Shown here: positions 10,430-22,500 of the stretch, one piece after another
Layout of the letters: each line of letters starts with the position of its first letter
Position numbering within the stretch: position 1 is the stretch's first letter
Assembly (NCBI GenBank): GCA_964017065.1
Contig: OZ024783.1
Coordinates: 4,306,816-4,370,815, forward strand
Direction: 5' to 3'
Source: Haliclona indistincta
Taxonomy: Eukaryota; Porifera; Demospongiae; Haplosclerida; Chalinidae
DNA: 64,000 nt
The notes under the pieces: model-generated
What the model saw: the letters and a program-made list of their open reading frames with translations, nothing else
What the model was told of the DNA's origin: nothing
Databases searched by the model: none
Position numbers and translations under genes: made by a program

Positions 10430-12325
10430 GCCAGCCAGATAGATACATTCCCCGCCGCGTGGGCCATTGTGCCAATCAATGTGGGGCTCGCTCAGGCTCG
10501 CCCCAAATATGTACTCACTGCTGACAGGTTAGCTCATAGATGGTTAGCTGGATGTTGGTGAAGCTGAAGAACTACCAGCTAGCTTACATGTAATAGTCGG
10601 GTAGAGATCAGTAGAATAACTGTTTATTAAGGCATCGGTATATGTTTTACGAATTTATCTATGTTTGTACTGCACTGGCTGCTATGAATACAAGAATATG
10701 GGTGGGGCACGTATGCGTGGGCGGGGGCGGATGCCGTTTGCTACTTTCAAGAGCGCATGCGCTGTTTTGCGTCTGATTCGTTTGTGCGTCAGCAACCTTT
10801 GACGAGGTGTGTCACGTACAGTTTGATGTCCTTATAGTGCTCCATCTTGTGTTACAGTAAGTTTGGATGCATTGATTAGTAATAATCATTAATTTTTTTA
10901 TCTCTAACGATCATCAGATCAGAGCAACGTGCGAATGATGGTGATCTTTCCGTAGGAACCACGCCCAGATTTTTGCCAGGTAAGGATTTTTCTGAATTAA
11001 CTTTGTAGCTTGACTAGCAGAATTTGGCAATAGCTTTGTTTGAATGATGCCCATTAATTTTCTTATAATCTCACCATTCAAGATGTGGGCTATCGTCTTA
11101 GACATAATTTGTTGCATTTTAGCTAATAATAAACCAGTGCAGCGTTCTTTGACAATTTGCGCTAAAGATTATTAGCTTCATGTGATTTTTGCATCTGTTA
11201 GACTGGCTATCAGTTACATGTATGTATCTGAATGTTATTAAACATGTATAAAATTATATTTAGTCGGTTGCCCTCGTACAGCCCTCGACTAACTAAACAA
11301 AGTCGGTTGTCCTTGTACAGTTTCGGGCTGCGCCCTCGACTGTTACTCAGGCAACCGAGTTTCCCACGGTCGATAATGTCGGTTAATGCCCTCGTGTGTG
11401 GGCAATAACTAATACTTACTTTGCTACATCTAGTTACTGAATTCTGATTTCCTTGTTGAAAGATTCAATAATAAATTCATAATTTATTCATTTGTCAAAG
11501 GTCACTTTATTAATGAATACTGCTATGACATGAATAGTGAATAATAACATGGTAATAACTGTGTAATGAATATGCACATACTCGTATGAACCACACCTAG
11601 TGTTTTGTTGAGCCAAGGTACATGAAATGTATGCAAAATCATCTTCAACTAATTTTGTTGCCTCTGTCAAGACTCAAACAAGATTAAAACTAAAAATTAA
11701 TTGGTATCTTGTTGTTAAATGATTCTTACTAGGCTGCATGTCAGCTAATGCACAGCAACTCGTGATCATGGCTTTGGCACTCATGAAGTTTGAAAGGTGC
11801 CTAGTTAATCTGTCAGTAAGTAAAGTGGTACACTGAGAAATTAATTTCACATCTAATAGAAAATCACAGTGTTAGTTGTCTAATTATTGTCAATGGTCCT
11901 GCATTTTTTACAGTGAGAAAGTGATGACGGAGTTAGCTTTATGTATTTCGTCGTCCATCCTTGTTACAAAAAAATAAACACATGAAAATTCAACTTATTC
12001 TTTAATTTTGTATTATATGCGCACCTATCAAACATTAACCAATGAAAGTTTACTCAATCAATAGTATGTGCTTTCAGCAAAACTGCCGGATTGAAGTGAA
12101 AAGGCAAAATTTTAGGCACAATACTGGCAGTTTTAATACCCAAAGTCCCATACACGTAATCATAGCTAGCCAAAGCGTAACTTTACAATGAACGAGTAAT
12201 TAAACTGCAATGTATCAACATGCGTCAGTTTCAGTGGTCGTCGCAAGTTCACTACTGCAACTTCACAATAAATATAACACAACAATATTATTATGCCTCG
12301 GTGGGCGGAGCCACGAGGAATCTCA
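10430..12325. other. Gene-poor DNA
   Basis: No convincing coding region. A cluster of short inverted motifs at 11265-11400 repeats GTCGGTTG and CCCTCG in both orientations (a decayed fold-back element). The rest is AT-rich with scattered stops in all frames. Confidence 0.5.
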
Positions 12326-12328
12326 ATC

Positions 12329-12340
12329 AGTGTGTTTGTG

Positions 12341-12392
<52 letters not shown>

Positions 12393-12409
12393 TGTGTGTG
12401 TGTGTGTGT
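12329..12409. repeat. (TG)n/(TGCG)n microsatellite
   Basis: A TG run, nine GTGC-type tetramers, then TG again. It lies just after GCCTCGGTGGGCGGAGCCAC, the same leader that precedes the microsatellites at 36927 and 38897. It therefore belongs to a dispersed microsatellite-carrying element. Confidence 0.9.
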
Positions 12410-12856
12410 CACAAGTTGGTTATTAGTCAGTGATGAGTTATAACTATTGAACTGATTCAACGTATTTTGTATTAGTTATGACTCATCGCATGATAATTAT
12501 CATTGCCGATCGGCAATGATATGTAGGGATGACCTCGAACTAAGATGGCTGCTACTCATGTGTGAAAATGAGTTTTCACACATATCTCTACTGTTATGCA
12601 TTTCTACTGCATTTTAACTATCTCTGAGGGAATCTGAAGTGCGAGCGCTTGTAGGAAGTCTATCAAAGTCTGACGACGAAAATCAAGATGGCGACTCTCG
12701 GGGAGCAAGTTGCAGATCTTCGCTGTTTTACCGTTTCTCGAGATTCCAGACATTTAGAATTGATCAGACGATTGTTCTGAGCATGGAAATGCCTTTGGCG
12801 AAGCGGGCAGACGTTTCTAAAGTGGTAAACTGAAATTGCCGCCTACGCGAATTGTT

Positions 12857-12868
12857 CATCTTCTTTCT

Positions 12869-12925
<57 letters not shown>

Positions 12926-12931
12926 TTTCAG
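12857..12931. repeat. (TTTC)n microsatellite
   Basis: About 17 TTTC units with two short interruptions. The ORFs that cross it on both strands are artefacts of the repeat. Confidence 0.95.
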
Positions 12932-13855
12932 TAAGCCTAGCGCTGTCCTGAGTGAACGAATCACTACCAAACCTGCACCATCGCATGTGTATAATTATAT
13001 CTGGGGTAGTGGACAAGTTTACTTCTTAGATAGGCATCAAACACTACCAGAAGCGAGTAATTCTTGAAAAACATGGTTTTTGGACCGTTTTGGACTGTTA
13101 GAGTGACTCCATTAATTAACCCTCTTGTCGCTGCTGATCATTGACTCCGCCCACATCAGTTTTGAACTGAGCTCGGTTCTCGCTTTCTCTCTGCTCTGGG
13201 CGCTTCAGCGCGCAAGCTAGAGCCTAGAGGTATGAACATTTGTTTAAAGCAGTATACTATACCCTGGGTAACTCTGATCTGTCTATGCTGACATCATGAC
13301 CCACGGCAGGCGCGAACCGGACGTGACGCCGGTGAGTGCTACCCGAGGCTAGCTACGAGGGGCTAGCTAGTCTAGAAAGTTTCTTACACTACCCGGCGTA
13401 AGCTGTACCCATAGGACCCCTGTGCTGTTGACAACTGGACATTGGTCGTTGTAAAAAGCTAGAAGCCTCTGTGATCGTGATATCGACATCAACATGCATG
13501 AACATGCAAGCCTGGGACGAGTCAGTAGTCTACGGACTAGGCTTCCAGCCAATCCATGATCATCATAGTGTTCCACTGAGTTGTTAGTGTTAGTCTCTTC
13601 TTCATCCATTACAGTGCTAAGAAATATGTTGTCAACGCATACTCCCGACCTCTCTAACTAATTTAAACCTTTTCCATGATTATTCTTGTGATTGCCAATA
13701 ATAACATTCCATGTTCCTTGACTCTTTGTCTAGAGGCTATGCATCTTCTGATCTACTAGACTATTACCTGCTGCTCACAGAGTTGTAAAAATGAAATAAA
13801 AGCTAGCATAGAATACAGCTAATAAGTTCAAACTGATAGTGATCAAAAAAGTAAC
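12932..13855. other. Gene-poor DNA
   Basis: No coding region recognised. There is a CpG-rich stretch with GACGTGACGCCGG near 13320, next to GGCTAGCTACGAGGGGCTAG. Nothing supports a specific promoter. Confidence 0.4.
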
Positions 13856-13859
13856 AGGA

Positions 13860-14715
13860 ACAAGTAAAGTAAAAAAGTTTTAATAAAAAAACTAAAAAGT
13901 GTAGGGATGACGCTTGCAAAAGTAAAGGAACAAGATGGGATGATGCTTGCAAAAGTAAAGGAACAAGATGGGATCGATGATGCTTGCAAAAGTAAAGGAA
14001 CAAGATGGGATGATGCTTGCAAAAGTTAAGGAACAAGATGGGATGATGCTAGCAAAAGTTAAGGAACAAGATGGGATGATGCTTGCAAAAGTTAAGGAAC
14101 AAGATGGGATGATGCTAGCAAAAGTAAAGGAACAAGATGGGATGATGCTTGCAAAAGTAAAGGAACAAGATGGGATGATGCTTGCAAAAGTGAAGTATGG
14201 AATAATGCTTGCAAATGTAAAAGTCCCAAGTATCCCTACATCAGCGGCTTGAAGGAGGACGCAGTCCGATGAAGTAGTTGACAGTTGTAAATAACTAGAG
14301 GTATCTGTGATTTGGAGGACGCAGTCCGATGAAGTAATTGACGGTTGTAAATAAATAGAGGTATCTGTGGTTTGGAGGACGCAGTCCGATTAAGTAATTG
14401 ACGGTTGTAAAAGGTATAGGAAGAGGATTCCGCATTTGTCAGTAGCACGTCATCGCAGCAAGCCGCTGATGTAGAGATACTTGGGACTTTTACATTTGCA
14501 AGCATTATTCCATACTTCACTTTTGCAAGCATCATCCCATCTTGTTCCTTTACTTTTGCAAGCATCATCCCATCTTGTTCCTTTACTTTTGCTAGCATCA
14601 TCCCATCTTGTTCCTTTACTTTTGCAAGCATCATCCCATCTTGTTCCTTTACTTTTGCAAGCGTCATCCCTACACTTTTTAGTTTTTTTTTTTAAAACTT
14701 TTTTACTTTACTTGT
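13860..14715. mobile_element. Fold-back element with 33-bp repeats in both arms
   Basis: The arms start ACAAGTAAAGTAAAAAAG and include AAAAAGTGTAGGGATGACGC. The left arm then has eight 33-bp units (GGGATGATGCTTGCAAAAGT plus AAAGGAACAAGAT). The right arm has four of the same unit inverted. The centre (14250-14430) has three direct copies of a 60-bp block containing GGAGGACGCAGTCCGAT. Apparent proteins made of the 11-residue MMLAKVKEQDG repeat occur on both strands and are by-products. A separate arm end occurs at 54966-55060. Confidence 0.85.
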
Positions 14716-15625
14716 ATTTATTATGGGTGACATCACAAAAATCCATTAAACTAGCAAGATGGCGGTCAGAAAACAGCTCTCTAGCAGAGAACAGTCGCGT
14801 TTGTCGATGTACGTATTTCTGCAGACTCTGCGCAAGTTCTAAAGTAAAGATGAATGTATCGGCAATGCAATATCCTATTCTTGGACCTTAACTCCCAGAG
14901 AATCGGATTTCCCGTGCCTAAGCTTTTGGTCGGTCGAGGACGCTATTATTTGCTCCCTGAAGCCGAACTAATGAAAGTTAAGGCAAAACACTCGGCCCAC
15001 AGGTAGGCGCCCTGGGTGAGGGTTTTAATGCAGCGTTAAGAAATCTTAACTACCAGTAACTCAAAAGTTCTTTGCCTAACCTTGACTTTCCAGTGGGTCC
15101 GATATCCCGCCATGTTGCGCCACGTCCATGTCACGTGAGTTGAAGCCATATGAATCAGGGTGTTCAGTAAGGATAGAGGATCATTATGATACATGCAACA
15201 TGCCAGTAGGATCATTAGTTACTGAGATATGAAGCAAAATGTGCAAAAACTATTTTTCTACTCGAACACTGTAGCTATAACTAGCTCCTTATCCAAATCT
15301 TAGATTATTAATCTTGAAGAAAGTCTAAGAATCAGAATTTATTAAAGCTATAGTACCATAGCTACTCACTGTGACGAAAGATTATTCTCATGTGAGTATC
15401 TCACAAGAGGTTTAGTGTTATATCCTTCGTTGTTTTTCCGGTCAGTTGGTATAGCTGCACTTGCCCATACCCAAGTCAAAAGTATATCTGAAACCAAATC
15501 CATCAATGGGTAGCAATTCAGTTTTTTTTTTCTGAATTTAATTTTGTTCTGGACACTTACTAGCTAATAATGTTACGAAAATGTGTTTCAGGGCATCTTG
15601 AAGCCACAAATTGAAGTCAGAAATG
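14716..15625. other. Gene-poor DNA
   Basis: No gene is supported. AAGATGGCGGTC at 14757 and short GC-rich islands hint at a decayed 5' gene end, but no open frame extends from them. A block near 15585 resembles one inside the piggyBac-like element at 38405 (GTGTTTC..GAAGCCA), which suggests repeat content. Confidence 0.35.
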
Positions 15626-15629
15626 GGTT

Positions 15630-15928
15630 TTGTATTTAGAGAGTGAGAGAGGTGGAGAGAGCATCCTTCGTACCTATTGTACTGTCTGCTACTGGAGGCA
15701 TGCATGGGCAAACAAGCTTCTGTGTTCTATAAACGCCTCGCCTCTCTGCTGGCTGAAAAGAGGGATACATCCTACAGTGCCACAATGAACTGGCTTCGTT
15801 GCACGATTACATTTTCCCTGTTGCGATCGGCTGTTCAATGTATCCGTGGTGCCCGTTCCGCTTTTCACAGACCGGATACGAGCACTAACGTGGATTATGC
15901 TTTGTCTTTGTCTAACTTTGCTAACTGA
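15630..15928 (+). pseudogene. C-terminal relic of a reverse-transcriptase-type retroelement ORF
   Basis: The 3' end of an element-borne ORF. A frame from about 15650 reads ASFVPIVLSATGGMHG; after a frame change near 15710 another frame reads FYKRLASLLAEKR and then WLRCTITFSLLRSAVQCIRG. From memory, the TGGMG...YKRLA...LLRS...CIRG pattern is the tail of reverse-transcriptase proteins common in invertebrate genomes. The catalytic part is absent here. The element class (DIRS, non-LTR or other) cannot be set from this fragment. The frameshift and missing N-terminus make it non-functional. Confidence 0.55.
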
Positions 15929-15929
15929 A

Positions 15930-16560
15930 CTATTTTTGTCTATTTTTTTCACTGTCCTATTTTGTTGGTTCCACTGCTTTATTTTGTTGATTATTATGAG
16001 ACCACAAAAAAAATAGTCACTGTAGTCTGAAATTAATAGTACAAGTGCGTGCCTCATTGCATTATTAGTCAGTGGTCAGTGTAACCCATCAGGTTTAGTG
16101 TAATACTAGTCATAGATCCAGCAATCCAGCTAATTTTCTCTGTGTCATTACAAGTTTCAATTGTTCACAGGGTTTGTGCTCTTTATTGATAGTATGCCGG
16201 CTTTTGCTATAATTTTTACATCTGAAAACAAAAATGAGCTAAAATTGAAATAATTCAAATGTCAATATATTGCCTGGTCCATCATCATGATAGTTGTCGT
16301 GAGAGACTTCATTTCTATTGATTTTTGTACAACACATGTGACCAATTGGCTTTTACTTAGTTTCTGAGATCTAAACCAGCAGGAGTATGCATTTTGTGTG
16401 ACAATATAATCACTATTCATTGTGTTCTTTTTGGTTGCTCTAATGAGACTCTGCAAAAATTGCCTAATACTATGTAATTGTGTATGAGCGTTACATGCAT
16501 TAATAAACAGATCTTCATAAGAAGTTCACTCACACCTTATCTCTTCAGTTCTTGTCAGCA
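15930..16560. other. Upstream region of giant gene 1
   Basis: AT-rich with no coding signal. TCTCTTCAG (16541-16549) and TTCTTGTCAG (16550-16559) are acceptor-like sites just before the first in-frame ATG. A 5' UTR intron is possible; no promoter could be placed. Confidence 0.4.
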
Positions 16561-16566
16561 AGAGTC

Positions 16567-19500
16567 ATGGAAGTCACTGATCGTGATGAGCTCGAGCTTG
16601 CGTGTGTAGAGGCCTTCAATCAACGAGACCATGATGTAGCATTGCAATTGCTTCCTAGCCTGCAGCAACCTGCTGCTGTACGAACATCTTACATAATAGT
16701 ACCTTATATACCAGATTTCATGTCCACTGATGCTTCTTTGCTACACTTGGCTGCACTTAATGGCTGGATGGACATTGTAGCTATCCTGATAGACAAGTAT
16801 GGCTGCAGTAGTCAATGCTGTGATAGCCAGGGACAGACTCCATTACACTATGCTGCTTATGGTGGTAGCTTGATAGTGGTAAAGTACTTGATCATTGAGC
16901 AGCACTGTGATCCACTACATGGTAACAAAAATGGTGGAAATTCTTTGCACTATGCTTGTCAAGGTGATCACCTGGAAATAGTGAGCTACTTTATTAGTGA
17001 ACTTGGTTGTGATGCAAACACTCAAGATCATTATGGTCATATGGCAGTGCACTTTGCTGGTCATAAAATAATCCGGTATCTGATCACAGAGCAAGGTTGT
17101 GACTCAGCAATACCAAACAATAATGGTGACATGCCGATTCACTTTGCTTGTCTTAATGGGCAATTAAGTGTATTGAACTACCTGATTACTGAACAACACT
17201 GCGATCCAAATAGTAGAGGACAATTTGGTAGGACGCCAATGCATTGTGCTTGTCAATGTGGTAACTTGGAAATAATCCGGTATCTGATCACAGAGCAAGG
17301 TTGTGACTCAGCATTATCACTCAATAATGGTAACATGCCAATTCACACTGCTTGTCTTATTGGGCAATTAAGTGTAGTCAAGTACCTTATCACTGAACAA
17401 CACTGCGATCCAAACAGTAGAGGACAATCGGGTTGGACGCCAATGCATTGTGCTTGTCAATGTGGTAACTCGGAAATAATCCGGTATCTGATCACAGAGC
17501 AAGGTTGTGACCCAGCATTATCACTCAATAATGGTGACATGCCCATTCACACTGCTTGTCTTAATGGGCAATTAAGTGTAGTCAAGTACCTTATCACTGA
17601 ACAACACTGCGATCCAAACAGTAGAGGACAATCGGGTTGTACGCCAATGCATTGTGCTTGTCAATGTGGTAACTTGGAAATAATCCGGTATCTGATCACA
17701 GAGCAAGGTTGTGACCCAGCATTATCATTAAATAATGGTAACATGCCAATTCACATTGCTTGTCTTTATGGGCAATTAAGTGTAGTCAAGTACCTTATCA
17801 CTGAACAACACTACGATCCAAACAGTAGAGGACAATCGAGTTGTACGCCAATGCATTGTGCTTGTCAATGTGGTAACTTGGAAATAATCCGGTATCTGAT
17901 CACAGAGCAAGGTTGTGACCCAACATTATCACTCAATAATGGTGACATGCCAATTCACACTGCTTGTCTTAATGGGCAATTAAGTGTAGTCAAGTACCTT
18001 ATCACTGAACAACACTGTGATCCAAACAGTAGAGGACAATCGGGTTGTACGCCAATGCATTGTGCTTGTCAATGTGGTAACTTGGAAATAATCCGGTATT
18101 TGATCACAGAGCAAGGTTGTGACTCAGCATTACCAAACGATGATGGTGACATGTCAATTCACATTGCTTGTTGTAATGGGCAATTAAGTGTATTCATGTA
18201 CCTTATCAATGAACAACACTGTGATCCAAACAGTAGAGGACAATTGGGTTTTACGCCAATGCATTGTGCTTGTCAATGTGATAACCTAGACATAATCCAG
18301 TATCTGATCACAGAGCAAGGTTGTGACTCAGCATTACCAAACTATGATGGTAACATGCCAATTCACATTGCTTGTCTTAATGGGCAATTAAGTGTAGTCA
18401 AGTACCTTATCACTGAACAACACTGTGATCCAAAAAGTAGAGGACAAATCGGTAGGACGCCAATGCATTGTGCTTGTCAATGTGGTAACTTGGAAATAAT
18501 CCGATATCTGATCACAGAGCTAGGTTGTGACCCAGCTTTATCATTAATTAATGGTAACATGCCAATTCACATTGCTTGTCTTAATGGGCAATTAAGTGTA
18601 GTCAAGTACCTTATCACTGAACAACACTGCGATCCAAACAGTAGAGGACAATCGGGTTGTACGCCAATGCATTGTGCTTGTCAATGTGGTAACTTGGAAA
18701 TAATCCGGTATCTGATCACAGAGCAAGGTTGTGACCCAACATTATCTCTCAATAATGGTAACATGCCAATTCACACTGCTTGTCTTAATGGGCAATTAAG
18801 TGTAGTCAAGTACCTTATCACTGAACAACACTGTGATCCAAACAGTAGAGGACAATTGGGTTGTACGCAAATGCATTGTGCTTGTCAATGTGGTAACTTG
18901 GAAATAATCCGGTATTTGATCACAGAGCAAGGTTGTGACTCAGCATTACCAAACGATGATGGTGACATGCCAATTCACATTGCTTGTCGTAATGGGCAAT
19001 TAAGTGTATTCATGTACCTTATCAATGAACAACACTGTGATGCAAACAGTAGAGGACAATTGGGTTTTACGCCAATGCATTGTGCTTGTCAATGTGATAA
19101 CCTAGACATAATCCAGTATCTGATCACAGAGCAAGGTTGTGACTCAGCATTACCAAACGATGATGGTAACATGCCAATTCACATTGCTTGTCTTAATGGG
19201 CAATTAAGTGTAGTCAAGTACCTTATCACTGAACAACACTGTGATCCAAACAGTAGAGGACAATTGGGTTTTACGCCAATGCATTGTGCTTGTCAATGTG
19301 ATAACCTAGACATAATCCAGTATCTGATCACAGAGCAAGGTTGTGACTCAGCATTACCAAACGATGATGGTGACATGCCAATTCACATTGCTTGTTGTAA
19401 TGGGCAATTAAGTGTATTCATGTACCTTATCAATGAACAACACTGTGATCCAAACAGTAGAGGACAATTGGGTTTTACGCCAATGCATTGTGCTTGTCAA

Positions 19501-22500
19501 TGTGATAACCTAGACATAATCCAGTATCTGATCACAAAGCAAGGTTGTGACTCAGCATTACCAAACGATGATGGTAACATGCCAATTCACATTGCTTGTC
19601 TTAATGGGCAATTAAGTGTAGTCAAGTACCTTATCACTGAACAACACTGTGATCCAAAAAGTAGAGGACAAATCGGTAGGACGCCAATGCATTGTGCTTG
19701 TCAATGTGGTAACTTGGAAATAATCCGATATCTGATCACAGAGCAAGGTTGTGACCCAGCATTATCACTCAATAATGGTGACATGCCAATTCACACTGCT
19801 TGTCTTAATGGGCAATTAAGTGTAGTCAAGTACCTTATCACTGAACAACACTGCGATCCAAACAGTAGAGGACAATCGGGTTGGACGCCAATGCATTGTG
19901 CTTGTCAATGTGGTAACTTGGAAATAATCCGGTATCTGATCACAGAGCAAGGTTGTGACCCAGCATTATCATTAAATAATGGTAACATGCCAATTCACAT
20001 TGCTTGTCTTTATGGGCAATTAAGTGTAGTCAAGTACCGTATCACTGAACAACACTGCGATCCAAACAGTAGAGGACAATCGGGTTGTACGCCAATGCAT
20101 TGTGCTTGTCAATGTGGTAACTTGGAAATAATCCGGTATCTGATCACAGAGCAAGGTTGTGACCCAACATTATCACTCAATAATGGTGAAATGCCAATTC
20201 ACACTGCTTGTCTTAATGGGCAATTAAGTGTAGTCAAGTACCTTATCACTGAACAACACTGTGATCCAAACAGTAGAGGACAATCGGGTTGTACGCCAAT
20301 GCATTGTGCTTGTCAATGTGGTAACTTGGAAATAATCCAGTATCTGATCACAGAGCAAGGTTGTGACCCAACATTGTCACTCAATAATGGTGACATGCCA
20401 ATTCACACTGCTTGTCTTAATGGGCAATTAAGTGTAGTCAAGTACCTTATCACTGAACAACACTGTGATCCAAACAGTAGAGGACAATCGGGTTGTACGC
20501 CAATGCATTTTGCTTGTCAATGTGGTAACTTGGAAATAATCCGGTATCTGATCACAGAGCAAGGTTGTGACCGAACATTATCTTTCAATAATGGTGACAT
20601 GCCAATTCACACTGCTTGTCTTAATGGGCACTTAAGTGTAGTCAAGTACCTTATCAATGAACAACGCTGTGATCCAAACAGTAGAGGACAATTGGGTTGG
20701 ACGCCAATGCATTGTGCGTGTCAATGTGATAACCTAGACATAATCCAGTATCTGATCACAGAGCAAGGTTGTGACTCAGCATTACCAAACGATGATGGTG
20801 ACATGCCAGTTCACATTGCTTGTCATAATGGGCAATTAAGTGTAGTCAAGTACCTTATCAATGAACAACGCTGTGATCCAAACAGTAGAGGACAATCGGG
20901 TTGGACGCCAATGCATTGTGCGTGTCAATGTGGTAACCTAGACATAATCCAGTATCTGATCACAGAGCAAGGTTGTGAGTCAGCATTACCAAACCATGAT
21001 GGTGACATGCCAATTCACATTGCCTGTTGTAGTGGACAATTAAGTGTAGTAAAGTACCTTTTCACTAAACAACACTGTGATCCAAACAGTAGAGGACAAT
21101 TTGATTTGACGCCATTACATTGTGCTTGCATATATGGTCACATGGAAATTATCCAATATCTGATCACAGAACTAGGATGTGACCCTGCTGTTGTTAACAA
21201 AAGTAACATTTCACCATTGCATGAAGCTTGTCGTTTTGGTAATACACTTGCAGTAAAGTATCTTTTACAAGACGGACGAGTGAATGTATCAAGTGAGGAT
21301 GCTTGCGGTCGTACTCCAGTTGACTGTGCTGAGTTGAGTAATAAAAGCTATGAGCTATTGAAATTATTTCAACCACTTCTTCAATCTAGAGCTGACTATC
21401 CCATCCACTCATTCACTAAAGCTGTTCTTACAGGAAATAGTGGAGCAGGTAAAAGCTCTCTTGCTAAAGTTATCATTAAGCAAGCACCTATGAAAATAAT
21501 AGTGAAACAAGACAAGAATACAGGAGAAGGGAAACAATCTACTGTCAACCACGGTTCTCCATTAATGCAAAGCGAAAATGAATTTGAAGTAGAGGCTCTC
21601 ACTGCTGGTATAGATTCATATGTCATTAGGAGTGAGAAGATCGGAAACATAGTGCTGTATGACTTGGCAGGTCAATCAGAGTACTACTTCAGTCAAAGTG
21701 TTATAATGGAGACAGTGATGCAGAGAACACCAGCCATCTTTATCAACCTGGTTGACCTAAGCAAGAGTGAGGAAAAAATAGCACAAGCTGTTCATTACTG
21801 GCTTACATTCATAGATAATATTACATCGAAAGCTAGCGATCAGTCATGTATAGTAATGGTTGGTAGTCATATTGATCTTCTTAATGAGAATGAATTGCTG
21901 ATAAAGAGTACTCTAGTGCAAGACTTGATAGACAGAAGAGTGAAACATTTTAATTATGAAGGTTTTGTTGGAATGGATTGTCGCAGACCAAATGACAGCA
22001 GTATTGAGAGATTCCTTCCTCTTTTTTCCCAATGCCAAACTACTATATCTGCTTATTCACCTCCTGTGAGTGTGTACTGCCACATGCTTTATTCATTTCT
22101 TCAAACAAAGCTAAACAAAATAGCTTGTCAATTTGATGAGCTTATTTTATATTTTTCTACTGAAGAAGAATCACTTATACCTCCAGAGAGATCTCTTCTT
22201 AATGACATGTTGGAGTACTTGGGTGACAAAGGTTTAATTATCTACCTTAAGAATGATGAGAGTGTAGCAAAGAGCTGGGTGGTAGTGAAGAGAGAAGTCA
22301 TATTGAAGGATATTAACGGAGAGTTGTTCAAACCAAAGTATCACAGAGGGTATCGCCCAATTGCCAGCAGTACTGGTATAATTCGTGTATCATCTCTGTC
22401 AGAGCTGTTTCCTCGGTATGATCTACATATGTGACCGTGCATGAGAAAAGGGGGCACTTGCCTCATGAAATATTTGAACGCATGCCTATAATCAAATAGC

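Noticed and set aside
14250..14430. CRISPR-like array (three 60-bp repeats with GGAGGACGCAGTCCGAT)
   Set aside because: The copies are head-to-tail without unique spacers, inside a eukaryotic fold-back element.
13968..14667. Proteins made of the 11-residue MMLAKVKEQDG repeat
   Set aside because: They appear on both strands because the 33-bp repeat lies in inverted arms; no start context or conserved flank.
16552..16566. Upstream TTG start adding MSARV to gene 1
   Set aside because: A non-ATG start inside an acceptor-like region; the ATG at 16567 aligns with the start of gene 2.
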